In this document: positions 42,947-53,364 of the stretch, piece by piece | Layout: each line of letters opens with the position of its first letter | Numbering within the stretch: the stretch's first letter is position 1 | Assembly (NCBI RefSeq): GCF_039536745.1 | Contig: NZ_BAAAZE010000008.1 | Coordinates: forward strand, 248,001 to 312,000 | Length of the DNA stretch: 64,000 bases | Direction: 5' to 3' | From: Actimicrobium antarcticum | Lineage (GTDB): Bacteria; Pseudomonadota; Gammaproteobacteria; Burkholderiales; Burkholderiaceae_D | Notes under the pieces: model-generated | Database searches by the model: none | What the model saw: only the letters and a program-made list of their open reading frames with translations | What the model was told of the DNA's origin: nothing | Translations under genes and position numbers: made by a program

Positions 42947-45900
42947 CTATTGTGTCTGGTTGCGCCCGGTATCGAACGCGTTGATGGCATCGGTCAATGC
43001 CAGCATGGACATGCACAAGGTATCGAGCAGCGCGCAGGCCGCGCCGCCGTCGCCATCTCGTAATGCGGTTTCCGCGGCACTTGCCGTGCTGGCCAGTGCC
43101 GGTGCCCGCAGCAGGCGTGCCATGCCGGCCAGGCCGTGTGCCAGGTCGATCGCTTCGGTGCTGGCGCCGGCGTCGAACAGCTGGCGTGCTCGTGTCGCAT
43201 CGTTGGCGTGCGAGTCGATGAACTGACGCAGTATCGCGGCGTATTTGGTGGCGTCGCCACCAAAAGCCTGCAGACCAGCCGGGATATCCAGCGCCACAAA
43301 ATCGGACCCGATCTGCGCGTCGACCGGGACCGGGTTGGCCGAAGCATGGGGGCCGGGCAGCAATCCTTCGAGCAGCGCCAGCAGTGCGTCGACATCGAGC
43401 GGTTTGGCCAGATAACCCGACATGCCGGCCTGCTGGAACCGATCGCGTTCAGCGGTGTCGGCAAACGCCGTCAGCGCGATCACCGGCAATGTGTCGAGCC
43501 CGAGTTCGGTGCGGATCACGCGCGTGGCTGCGCAGCCATCCAGCACCGGCATGCGGATATCCATCAACACCACATCGAAGCTGTCGTGGTCAGCGCGCAG
43601 GGCCGCGACGGCGCCCATTCCATCATCGACCATCACGACGACTGCAGCGCCGGCCCGGCGCAGCGTTTGTGCGATGAGTTCCTGATTGATGAGGTTGTCT
43701 TCCGCGACCAGGAAGGTTAGGCCAACCAGTTTCCCGTGAGTTTCGCTTTCGACCGACCGCTGGCAGAGGCTCTCGAGCTCACCGAGGTAGGCCCGTTCAA
43801 CGGCATCGAACAGGCTCGCCGGGATCACGGGTTTGATGAGGATGCGGTCGATATCGAGTACGTCGCCCGCGGTCAGGGCTTGTTCCAGTGCGATCGCCGG
43901 CGCCAGCAAAATCACGGTCGGCATGGAGATTTCCGGCATGGCACGAACTTGCCGCAGTAGGTCGACGCCATTCATGCGCGGCAGGTGCCAGTCCAGCAGC
44001 ACCACGTCGTAATCAGTGCCTGCGGCGGCACTATGCTGCAATTCGTCCAGGGCACTTGGGCCATCTTCGCAAGTGGTGGTGTGCCAGCCAAATGCGGTGC
44101 AGTAGCGCGCCAGCAGCGTGCGCGCCAGTGCATGGTCCTCCACGATCAATACCCGCAAGCCGGCCAGATGCCGAACCGCTGGCGATAACGCAGGCGGGCC
44201 GCTGCGCAACGTCACGCCAAAGCGGAATTCCGACCCCTGGCCAGGTACCGTGTCGATATCGATCCATCCGTCCATCAGATTGGCCAGGCGTTTGCTGATC
44301 GCCAGCCCCAGCCCGGAGCCGCCGTAGCGCCGGGTGGTCGAACTGTCGGCCTGGCCGAAGTGCTCGAAAACATGCGGCAGCTGGTCCACGGCAATCCCGA
44401 TACCGGTGTCGCGCACGCTGAATTGCAGCGTGACGTCCTGGGGCGTTCTTGCCAGGCAGCGAAGGCTGACTGCGATGGTACCGGTGGCGGTAAATTTGGC
44501 TGCATTACTGGTCAGATTGAGCAGGATTTGCTGCAGCCGCAAGGCATCTCCAATCAGCGCGTCTGGTATGTCCGCTTCGATGTCAAAGCAGGCTTCCACT
44601 GGTTTGTCGGCAATGCCGATACCGATCACGGTTGCGGTCGTGCGCAGGATGTCGTTCAGCGAAAACGGCGCATTTTCAAGTTCCAGCTTGCCCGCTTCGA
44701 TACGCGAAAAATCCAGAATGTCATCGATGAGTGCCCGCAGGGCTTGCGCTGACGACGTGATCTTGTCGGCGAAATCCCGCTGGCGCAGACCGAGTGGCGA
44801 ATCGGCCAGCAGACGCGTAAGTCCAATCACGGCATTGAGCGGCGTGCGCAATTCATGGCTCATCGTGGCCAGGAAATCACTCTTGGCCCGGTTGGCCGAT
44901 TCGGCTGCATCGCGAGCGAGTTCGAGTTCGACCGTACGTGACGCCACCTGGGTTTCGAGATCATGGCGGTAGCGCTCGAGTTCGGCCTGACTGCGCCTGC
45001 GTTCGGTAATGTCCTGGACGGTGCCGCGCAATCCGAAAATAGTGCCGCGCGTACTGCGGATCGCTTCGCAGCAGTAGTGCACCCAGAATGTGTCGCCGGT
45101 GGCGCGACGTGCTGGCACCTCAAGGTCACAGCTTTCGCCCAGCGTCGCAGTGCGGTACAGCGCGTCATGGATGGTGTCCCAGACGGATGGCGCAAACAGG
45201 GTATTTTTTTGTGCGGAAAACATCGGAATATCCGTACGGCCAAACATCCTGCAGGTCTCGGCAGAGGCCTCGACGGTGTTGCTCCCAAAGTACCATTGCC
45301 AGCTTCCGATGCGTGCGAGGCGTTGGGCCGTGAGCAGTTCGAGTTCGCGCTCCTGCAGGATTTTCTTGCGCTTTAGCAGCAGGCGCGCGGTGCCCGCCAT
45401 CGCGCTGGCGACCTCTTCAGCTTCACGGAAATGGACTTTCGTGACCAGTACGGCTTCTCCCGCTTCCAGCGCGATGGCCGGTGCGGTCAGTGCCCTGACC
45501 GAATGCGCAATCCGGTTGCCCATGAGCCAGGCCAAGCTGATGCCGATGCCAAACAGCGTGACCAGCGCCAGACCAAAGAGGTAAATGCCGTCTCTGAGTT
45601 CTTTTTCCAGAATTGCGTTCGGAATGCCCACCACAACGTGCCAGCCCGATACTGTCGCCCGCGTGAACGCACCCCGCATCGCAACTCCTTCCATCGACTT
45701 GAAGTCCATTAATCCTTCGTTGATGCCAATCGCGCTTTGCGGTAACGGACCGGCATTCATGTCCAATTTGATGGGCGCCATGCTGTGCGCCATGCTGCGC
45801 GCCACGATGATTCCTTTACTGTCGACGATGGTCGCAGTCCAATTGGGTGGCAGTCGCTGCTTGCGCAGCATGCCCGCGAACTGCTCCGCATAGACGCTAA

Positions 45901-46465
45901 TCCCCAAGCTGTACTGGATCTGACCATGCACCACGACCGGGACATCGACGCTAGCCAGAAGCCGACCTGTCGTGGCGCCGTGGTATAAATCCGAAATGGC
46001 GTACTGGCCGGTAGCGAGTACGCGCTGGAGGTGCGGCCAATTGGCATGCATAGGGAGGGCGGACTTGAACGGCAGAACGGTATTGAGTTGCTGCTGCCCG
46101 GTCCGGTCCGTGACCACGGTTACGGCACCGATGCCGGTTTTTTGTAGCAGTGCCAGGGTCTGCGCATGCAGCGCAGACAAATTGCCCTGACCGAAGTAAT
46201 CGGAAGCGGACAAGGCTTGCGCAATGTGCAGCGCATCAAGCCACTCACCATCGACGGCCAGCGCCAGTACCTGGCTGATCCGCAGCGCGTCAAGCTGGAG
46301 CTGTATTTTTTCTTGTTGGTAACGATGGTTGAACAGGATGCCAGCGCCAAGAACACCAGGAATCAGGCAGGTTAGCGCCAGCGATACCAACCAGGTCCGT
46401 ACGGACCAGCGTGGTGGCTGGCGTGCAGGGGCAGGCTTGGTCAAGTGGGCAGTTGTCTCTGGCAT
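42947..46465 (-). CDS. Large hybrid sensor histidine kinase with two receivers and Hpt
   Basis: Sensor kinase of 1172 residues. The first membrane helix lies at ~24-46, a periplasmic dCache-like sensor at ~50-290, the second helix at ~293-313, a HAMP-like segment and coiled coil follow, then a PAS/PAC domain (~370-490; GSWQWYFGSNTVEAS). The phosphoacceptor H537 is in TMSHELRTPLNAVIG, and the ATPase has NLTSNAAKFTATG and GGSGLGLAISKRLA. Receiver one contains VVLLDWHLPRMNG, receiver two VVLMDIRMPVLDGC. The Hpt domain has H1110 in LAHGLAGMARLL. The downstream partner is unknown; no separate response regulator adjoins it. Confidence 0.92.
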   Translation of the reverse strand: MPETTAHLTKPAPARQPPRWSVRTWLVSLALTCLIPGVLGAGILFNHRYQQEKIQLQLDALRISQVLALAVDGEWLDALHIAQALSASDYFGQGNLSALHAQTLALLQKTGIGAVTVVTDRTGQQQLNTVLPFKSALPMHANWPHLQRVLATGQYAISDLYHGATTGRLLASVDVPVVVHGQIQYSLGISVYAEQFAGMLRKQRLPPNWTATIVDSKGIIVARSMAHSMAPIKLDMNAGPLPQSAIGINEGLMDFKSMEGVAMRGAFTRATVSGWHVVVGIPNAILEKELRDGIYLFGLALVTLFGIGISLAWLMGNRIAHSVRALTAPAIALEAGEAVLVTKVHFREAEEVASAMAGTARLLLKRKKILQERELELLTAQRLARIGSWQWYFGSNTVEASAETCRMFGRTDIPMFSAQKNTLFAPSVWDTIHDALYRTATLGESCDLEVPARRATGDTFWVHYCCEAIRSTRGTIFGLRGTVQDITERRRSQAELERYRHDLETQVASRTVELELARDAAESANRAKSDFLATMSHELRTPLNAVIGLTRLLADSPLGLRQRDFADKITSSAQALRALIDDILDFSRIEAGKLELENAPFSLNDILRTTATVIGIGIADKPVEACFDIEADIPDALIGDALRLQQILLNLTSNAAKFTATGTIAVSLRCLARTPQDVTLQFSVRDTGIGIAVDQLPHVFEHFGQADSSTTRRYGGSGLGLAISKRLANLMDGWIDIDTVPGQGSEFRFGVTLRSGPPALSPAVRHLAGLRVLIVEDHALARTLLARYCTAFGWHTTTCEDGPSALDELQHSAAAGTDYDVVLLDWHLPRMNGVDLLRQVRAMPEISMPTVILLAPAIALEQALTAGDVLDIDRILIKPVIPASLFDAVERAYLGELESLCQRSVESETHGKLVGLTFLVAEDNLINQELIAQTLRRAGAAVVVMVDDGMGAVAALRADHDSFDVVLMDIRMPVLDGCAATRVIRTELGLDTLPVIALTAFADTAERDRFQQAGMSGYLAKPLDVDALLALLEGLLPGPHASANPVPVDAQIGSDFVALDIPAGLQAFGGDATKYAAILRQFIDSHANDATRARQLFDAGASTEAIDLAHGLAGMARLLRAPALASTASAAETALRDGDGGAACALLDTLCMSMLALTDAINAFDTGRNQTQ

Positions 46466-46731
46466 CGGAGCAAGGTTTGTTCTGGGGTTGGTTGCGAAGA
46501 GCTGTTGGTTAGTTCTTGGAACGATAGTTGGTAATTTTCAATATCATTGCACAAGTCGCGACGCTAATCGAAAACCAATGCAGCAGGCGGTTTTTTGGTC
46601 TCGGGCAAGTTCATCGCGACGGAATGACGCGTGCGTTATTTGGACGAATGCTATCCAGAACGAATTAAAATGCCGCTTCGGCCGCATCTCCTGCCAGAAT
46701 TGGCAATCCCACCGCGCATCCAGGAAAAAAA

Positions 46732-47397
46732 TTGAACAATTTACGTCAGCAATTTATCGAGTTCGCGGTCGCCAGTGGTGTCCTGCGCTTCGGCGAATTC
46801 GTTACCAAGGCCGGGCGCACGTCGCCTTATTTCTTTAATGCTGGCGCGTTCAACGATGGCGCCACACTCGGCACGCTGGCACAGTTTTATGCGCAGTCAC
46901 TGCTCGATGCCGGCATCGAGTTCGACATGCTGTTCGGACCGGCCTACAAAGGCATCACGCTGGCCTCGTCGACGGCCGTGGCGCTGGCCGCAAAAAATCA
47001 CAATGTCCCGTTCGCCTTCAATCGCAAGGAAGCCAAGGACCATGGCGAAGGCGGCAGCATCGTCGGCGCTGCCTTGAAGGGCCGGGTCGTGATCATCGAC
47101 GATGTGATCTCTGCCGGTACCTCGGTACGTGAATCGGTCGACCTGATTCGCGCGGCAGGTGCCACGCCCTGTGCGGTATTGATTGCACTGGACCGGATGG
47201 AACGCTCCGGCAAGGACGATGCCCTGTCGGCCGGCTCGGCGGTACAGGAGGTCAGCCAGACCTACGGCATACCGGTGGTGTCGATCGGTAATCTGGCCGA
47301 TTTGCTGGAGTACCTGGGACGTGCCGATGGCGATGGCAAGCTGGATCAGCACCGAACTGCGATTGCCGCATACCGGCAGCGTTACGGCGTCGCGTAA
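46732..47397 (+). CDS. pyrE: Orotate phosphoribosyltransferase
   Basis: Pyrimidine synthesis enzyme of 221 residues that makes OMP from orotate and PRPP. It starts with TTG at 46732 after CAGGAAAA. The N-terminus has VLRFGEFVTKAGRTSPYFFN and the catalytic-loop region KEAKDHGEGGSIVG. The PRPP-binding motif is VVIIDDVISAGTSVRES near 120-136. The preceding 265-bp gap to the hybrid kinase must hold both divergent promoters. Confidence 0.95.
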   Translation: MNNLRQQFIEFAVASGVLRFGEFVTKAGRTSPYFFNAGAFNDGATLGTLAQFYAQSLLDAGIEFDMLFGPAYKGITLASSTAVALAAKNHNVPFAFNRKEAKDHGEGGSIVGAALKGRVVIIDDVISAGTSVRESVDLIRAAGATPCAVLIALDRMERSGKDDALSAGSAVQEVSQTYGIPVVSIGNLADLLEYLGRADGDGKLDQHRTAIAAYRQRYGVA

Positions 47398-47421
47398 CGA
47401 CGCTTCGGGCCCGAACAGACC

Positions 47422-48054
47422 ATGCACATCGCTCTACGTTTCTCTGCGCACAGTTTGCTGGTGCTGACCCTGGCCCAACTGCCGGGTCTGGCGCACGCAC
47501 AAATTTACATGTGCAAGGATGCTGCTGGCCGGACCATCACATCGGATCGGCCGATCCCGGAGTGCGCATTGCGACCGATGCGCGAACTCGGCAATAACGG
47601 CGTCACGTTGCGAGAAATTCCCGCGCCATTGACCGCCGAACAAAAGTATCAGAAGCAGCTCGCGGCAGAGCGGCAAAAAGCCGACGCCGCTGCCGCGCTG
47701 GAAGTGCGTCGGCGCGACATGGCGATCCTGGAACGCTTTCGCAGCGAGCGTGAAATCGAGTTCGCCCGCAAGCGCGCCATCAGTGGTGTGGAAGAAAAAA
47801 TTCGCAGTGAACAACTGTCGTACAGCCTGGCCGAAAAACAGTTCGGCGAGGCTTCGCGTGACGCCGAGCGGTACCGCAGGAATGGTGTACTACCGGCGTT
47901 CCATGTTCAGAAGGTCGAAAGGGCGCGCGATGCGGTCCAGGCCGAGCAGCAGTTGCTGATACAGCACAAGCACGAGTTGCTCAAGGTCGACGCCTGGTTC
48001 GACGACACCCTGATGCGTTTTCGGGAGTTGAGCAAGTCCGTGTCGTTGCCCTAG
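47422..48054 (+). CDS. DUF4124-domain exported protein
   Basis: Protein of 210 residues. The signal peptide ends GLAHAQIY. The DUF4124 start follows as IYMCKDAAGRTITSDRPIPE near 27-47. The rest is a long charged helical region (EQKYQKQLAAERQKADAAAA to the end) likely to form a coiled coil. It is a periplasmic protein of unknown role, 24 bp after pyrE, an arrangement common in Burkholderiales. Confidence 0.85.
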   Translation: MHIALRFSAHSLLVLTLAQLPGLAHAQIYMCKDAAGRTITSDRPIPECALRPMRELGNNGVTLREIPAPLTAEQKYQKQLAAERQKADAAAALEVRRRDMAILERFRSEREIEFARKRAISGVEEKIRSEQLSYSLAEKQFGEASRDAERYRRNGVLPAFHVQKVERARDAVQAEQQLLIQHKHELLKVDAWFDDTLMRFRELSKSVSLP

Positions 48055-48109
48055 CTTGATCTGTCAGGGGCAGGTCAGCCCGACAGCGGGCCGACCGTGG
48101 ATCACCGCG

Positions 48110-49570
48110 TCAGCCCAGCAGCTTGTGCTTCAGTAGCTCGGTCAGTTGTGACGGATTGGCCTTGCCTTTCGAGGCTTTCATGGCCTGACCGATCAGGGCG
48201 TTGAATGCTTTTTCCTTGCCGGCGCGGAATTCCTCGACCGATTTCGGATTGGCCGCCAGCACGGCGTCGATGATCGCCGCCAGCGCGCCGCTGTCGGAAA
48301 TCTGTTTCAGTCCTTTTGACTCGATCAGCTGATCCGCCAGCAGCGGCTCGGTCGAACGCGCCTCCCACATCGCCGCAAAAATTTCCTTGGCAATCTTGTT
48401 TGAAATGGTGCCGTCGGCAATCCGTTGCAGCAGCAGGGCCAGTTGCGCCGGATTCACCGGCGACTGGTCGGCCTCGCAGCCTTCCTTGTTCAGTGCCGAG
48501 GCAACGTCACCCATGAGCCAGTTCGCGACCGTCTTGGCCAGCTCCTTGCCGGTCAGCATCATGACGGCTTCGAAGTACAGTGCCATCGCCTTGGATTGCG
48601 TCAGCACGGCAGCGTCGTAATCGGTCAGCCCGCAGTCCTGCACGAAGCGCGCGCGCATTGCCGCCGGCAGTTCCGGCATGGCCGCCTTGACGCGCGCGAT
48701 CCATTCCTCCGAAATCACCAGTGGTGGCAAATCCGGGTCCGGGAAGTAGCGGTAATCCTGCGCATCTTCCTTGCTGCGCATCGAGCGGGTTTCCTTGCGG
48801 TCGGGATCGTACAGGCGGGTTTCCTGCACCACCCGGCCACCGTCGTCGATCAGTTCGATCTGGCGCCGGACTTCGTAGTTGATGGCTTCTTCGAGGAAGC
48901 GGAACGAGTTCAGGTTCTTGACTTCGCAGCGGGTCCCGTACTCAACCTGGCCGACCGGGCGCACCGACACGTTGGCGTCGCAGCGGAACGAACCTTCCTG
49001 CATGTTGCCGTCGCAAATGCCCAGCCAGGTCACCAGCGAATGCAGCGCCTTGGCGTAAGCCACGGCTTCGGCAGCGCTGCGCATGTCGGGTTCGGTGACG
49101 ATCTCCAGCAGTGGCGTGCCGGCCCGGTTCAGGTCGATGCCGGTCATGCCCTGATAGTCTTCATGCAGGGATTTTCCGGCGTCTTCTTCCAGATGGGCGC
49201 GGGTCAGTTGCACGGTACGCAGTTCGGCCTTGCCGTCGCGTTCCAGCAGGAACGACACGCGGCCGCCCTGGACTACCGGAATTTCATACTGGCTGATCTG
49301 GTAGCCCTTCGGCAGATCCGGATAAAAGTAATTTTTGCGGGCGAACACCGACTGCGGCGCAATCACTGCATCGACCGCCAGGCCGAACTGGATGGCACGT
49401 TCAACCGCACCCCGGTTCATCACCGGCAGCACGCCCGGCAACGCCAGGTCAACCGGCGCGGCTTGCGTGTTCGGCTCGGCGCCGAAACGGATCGCCGAAC
49501 CACTGAAAATTTTTGACTGGGTGGTCAACTGCGTATGCGTTTCCAACCCGATGACGACTTCCCATTGCAT
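48110..49570 (-). CDS. gatB: Asp-tRNA(Asn)/Glu-tRNA(Gln) amidotransferase subunit B
   Basis: GatB activates the mischarged tRNA by phosphorylation before amidation; 486 residues. The N-terminal VIGLETHTQLTTQSKIFSGS and DLNRAGTPLLEIVTEPDMRS are diagnostic. The C-terminal YqeY-like tRNA-binding domain begins near 400 (IADGTISNKIAKEIFAAMW). It is the last gene of the gatC–gatA–(secreted)–gatB run. Confidence 0.96.
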   Translation of the reverse strand: MQWEVVIGLETHTQLTTQSKIFSGSAIRFGAEPNTQAAPVDLALPGVLPVMNRGAVERAIQFGLAVDAVIAPQSVFARKNYFYPDLPKGYQISQYEIPVVQGGRVSFLLERDGKAELRTVQLTRAHLEEDAGKSLHEDYQGMTGIDLNRAGTPLLEIVTEPDMRSAAEAVAYAKALHSLVTWLGICDGNMQEGSFRCDANVSVRPVGQVEYGTRCEVKNLNSFRFLEEAINYEVRRQIELIDDGGRVVQETRLYDPDRKETRSMRSKEDAQDYRYFPDPDLPPLVISEEWIARVKAAMPELPAAMRARFVQDCGLTDYDAAVLTQSKAMALYFEAVMMLTGKELAKTVANWLMGDVASALNKEGCEADQSPVNPAQLALLLQRIADGTISNKIAKEIFAAMWEARSTEPLLADQLIESKGLKQISDSGALAAIIDAVLAANPKSVEEFRAGKEKAFNALIGQAMKASKGKANPSQLTELLKHKLLG

Positions 49571-49588
49571 GCTAATTCCTTGGTGTAT

Positions 49589-50095
49589 TTATTCGTAGCG
49601 GCAAACGCCGCTGTCCAGATCGATCGACAATTCCGAAAAATTCAGGCGTGATCCGCATAAGGCCGGGCAGGTCGGCAGCATCTTGACCGTGTTGCCAGTG
49701 CGCTCCAGCCGGATCGTGCAGTTCACGCCGCGCTCGAAGTTGTAGCCGCGCTTCGCCCGGGCAGTTGCGCCATCCTTGAGTGCGACACGCCATGCGGCGC
49801 TGTTGCCACTACTGCCATTGCTCCGTACTTCCGCCTGCAGGCCGTCTTCCTCATCGATATCGCAATCGTAGCCATGGGTCGAGCGGAAAATCGCCGATTC
49901 CCAGCGGAAGGTTTTTACGTCGCTGCCATCCAGATGGATTTCACCCGAATCGGCATAGGTGATGCGGTCGCCGCCATCATCACCAACCTGGCTGCACGAG
50001 AATTTGGTGTCCAGCGTTTGTGCGCCGACGCTCGCTGCGCAGAGCAGCGTGATGGCTGCGACAAGAGAACGGAAGGGACTGAACAGGCGACGCAT
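49589..50095 (-). CDS. Secreted hypothetical protein between gatA and gatB
   Basis: I do not recognise this family. It has 168 residues with a clear signal peptide (SLVAAITLLCAASVGAQ). The mature part has five Cys (for example SCSQVGDD, DCDIDEED, NCTIRL, TCPALCGS, GVCRYE), suggesting disulfides in the periplasm. It is beta-rich and has no membrane helix. It lies 17 bp after gatA and 18 bp before gatB, so it is co-transcribed with a translation factor it has no obvious link to. Confidence 0.75.
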   Translation of the reverse strand: MRRLFSPFRSLVAAITLLCAASVGAQTLDTKFSCSQVGDDGGDRITYADSGEIHLDGSDVKTFRWESAIFRSTHGYDCDIDEEDGLQAEVRSNGSSGNSAAWRVALKDGATARAKRGYNFERGVNCTIRLERTGNTVKMLPTCPALCGSRLNFSELSIDLDSGVCRYE

Positions 50096-50112
50096 GGAGG
50101 CTCCTGACCGGA

Positions 50113-51576
50113 TTATTCGGTATCAGCCGGTTGCAACTGATGCCAGTTGGTCGCCAGTTGATATTGATGGGCGATGTTCAGCAATTTCGCTTCCGCGAAA
50201 TAATTGCCGATCAATTGCAATCCCACCGGGCGCTTCGCGTTCTTGTCACCTTGTCCGAACCCGCACGGAATCGACATGCCCGGCAACCCCGCCAGACTGG
50301 TCGACAGCGTAAAAATATCGGCCAGATAGTTAGCCACCGGATCATCGGCTTTCTCGCCCAGGTCCCATGCCACCGTCGGCGAGACCGGTCCCATGATGAC
50401 GTCGCATTGCCTGAAGGCCTGCTGGAAATCCTGCGCGATCAGGCGACGGATTTTTTGCGCCTGCAAATAGTAGGCATCGTAATAGCCATGGGACAGCACA
50501 TAGGCACCGACCAGTATGCGCAGTTTGACTTCCTCGCCAAAGCCTTCGGCGCGGGTGCGCTTGTACATCTCGGTCAGGTCGCTGTACTCGGCAGCGCGGT
50601 GACCGTAGCGCACGCCGTCGAAGCGGCTCAGGTTGGACGAGGCTTCGGCCGGGGCGATGACGTAGTACACCGGGATCGACAATTCGGTTTTTGGCAGTGA
50701 GATATCGACCAGCGTGGCGCCCAGTTTTTCGTACTCGGCCAGCGCGGCGCGCACGGCTTGTTCGACATCGGGCGCGAGACCCGGGCCGAAGTATTCGCGT
50801 GGCACACCGATGCGCAAGCCGCGCAGGTCGTTTTGCAAATCGCGCGAAAAATCTTCGTCGGGCCGTTCCAGACTGGTCGAATCGCGCTCATCGAAACCGG
50901 CCATTGCGCTCAGCAGCAAGGCGCAATCTTCCGCGGTCTGGGCCATCGGGCCGCCCTGGTCCAGCGACGACGCGAACGCGATCATGCCGTAGCGCGAGAC
51001 CCGGCCGTAGGTCGGCTTGATGCCGGTCACGCCGCACATGGCGGCGGGCTGGCGGATCGAGCCGCCGGTATCGGTGCCGGTCGCCGCCGGTGCCAGCCGT
51101 GCGGCGACTGACGCCGCCGAACCACCGGACGAGCCACCGGGAATGGCGCTGTGATCCCACGGATTTTTTACTGCGCCAAAGAACGAATTCTGGTTCGATG
51201 AGCCCATCGCAAACTCGTCGCAATTGAGTTTGCCCAGCGTCACCATGCCAGCCTGACCGAGCCGGTCGACCACGGTTGCATCAAACGGACTGACATAGTT
51301 GGCCAGCATTTTCGAACCGGCCGTCGAGCGCCAGTCGCGGGTCACAAAAATATCCTTGTGCGCGATCGGGATGCCGGTCAGTGCGGTGCTGTCGCCCGAG
51401 GCCAGACGTTCGTCCGCCGCAGCAGCCTGGCGCAAGGTCAGTGCCGCATCGACGTGCAGGAACGCATTGAGGTCGCTGCGCTCGATGCGCTGCAGGAAGT
51501 GCTGCGCCAGTTCGGTCGCAGAGACCTGCTTGGATTGCAGCAGCGCCGAGAGTTGTTTCAGTGTTTTGGTATGCAT
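50113..51576 (-). CDS. gatA: Asp-tRNA(Asn)/Glu-tRNA(Gln) amidotransferase subunit A
   Basis: Amidase subunit of 487 residues that frees ammonia from glutamine. The Ser-cisSer-Lys triad is visible: K74 in IPIAHKDIF, S149 in GGSSGGSAA and S173 in DTGGSIRQPA. The central GIKPTYGRVSRYG is intact. It lies 12 bp after gatC. Confidence 0.96.
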   Translation of the reverse strand: MHTKTLKQLSALLQSKQVSATELAQHFLQRIERSDLNAFLHVDAALTLRQAAAADERLASGDSTALTGIPIAHKDIFVTRDWRSTAGSKMLANYVSPFDATVVDRLGQAGMVTLGKLNCDEFAMGSSNQNSFFGAVKNPWDHSAIPGGSSGGSAASVAARLAPAATGTDTGGSIRQPAAMCGVTGIKPTYGRVSRYGMIAFASSLDQGGPMAQTAEDCALLLSAMAGFDERDSTSLERPDEDFSRDLQNDLRGLRIGVPREYFGPGLAPDVEQAVRAALAEYEKLGATLVDISLPKTELSIPVYYVIAPAEASSNLSRFDGVRYGHRAAEYSDLTEMYKRTRAEGFGEEVKLRILVGAYVLSHGYYDAYYLQAQKIRRLIAQDFQQAFRQCDVIMGPVSPTVAWDLGEKADDPVANYLADIFTLSTSLAGLPGMSIPCGFGQGDKNAKRPVGLQLIGNYFAEAKLLNIAHQYQLATNWHQLQPADTE

Positions 51577-51588
51577 GGCGTGGGTTTT

Positions 51589-51891
51589 CTAGTCGAGGAC
51601 CTTGGGTACCAGGTACAGGCCGTCCTGGGTGGCCGGCGCCGGTTTCTGGTAATCCTCGCGCCGGTTGGTTTCGGTCACGACGTCGTCGCGCAAACGCAGC
51701 GACAGATCGGGCAGCAGGACGGCGATCGGATGGCTCAGCGGTTCGATGCCGGTGGTGTCGATGCTTTGCATCTGTTCGACCAGCGCAAAGATGTCATTGA
51801 GTTTGGCCAGCGACTTGTTGGCCTGCTCATCGGTCAAGGCGAGTTGGGCCAGGTTGGCCAGGATGGTGACATTCGATAAGGTAAGCGACAT
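51589..51891 (-). CDS. gatC: Asp-tRNA(Asn)/Glu-tRNA(Gln) amidotransferase subunit C
   Basis: GatC of 100 residues, which clamps GatA and GatB. The N-terminal helices contain LANLAQLALTDEQANKSLAK. The middle has VEQMQSIDTTGIEPLSHP and the end QDGLYLVPKVLD, all typical. The 284-bp gap to mreB holds the divergent promoters; TAGAAT at 52028-52033 may be the mreB -10. Confidence 0.93.
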   Translation of the reverse strand: MSLTLSNVTILANLAQLALTDEQANKSLAKLNDIFALVEQMQSIDTTGIEPLSHPIAVLLPDLSLRLRDDVVTETNRREDYQKPAPATQDGLYLVPKVLD

Positions 51892-52175
51892 GGCTGGCAG
51901 ACACGCAGCGAGCGCGCCGAAAAATGTTTCAGGAAAGGCGAAATTTCAGGCCGGCAGTGGGGAAAAACTTCGTGGAATACGCGGTTTCCGGCGTGTTTCA
52001 CGAGGCAGATCAGCGTGAATTATAAGGTAGAATGTCGGGCGTTCACGTTGACGGCGCCGTATCTCAGGCTGCCTCGCGTGGCTCACACAGCCTCATGTTT
52101 CAAGACACGCATGTTCACAGCGTCATTTAACCCCATATCGATACCGCGTGCACCCGCCACGCATCAGGACAATAC

Positions 52176-53219
<1,044 letters not shown>

Positions 53220-53364
53220 GCTGGCAAGCCAGCCAGCCGAACGGGTCGTGATGCTCAGATCCCGCCCAGCTCGGCAGTGCAGATGTTCATTGGAAGGCCG
53301 CATCCCTGTCGCGCACTGCACGCCGACAGGCGGTCACGAAACCAGTACCCATACCCAGCCTTAG

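Noticed and set aside
53220..53364. Possible gene or small RNA between mreB and mreC
   Set aside because: Only a short GCTGGC-rich stretch without a terminator or reading frame of note.
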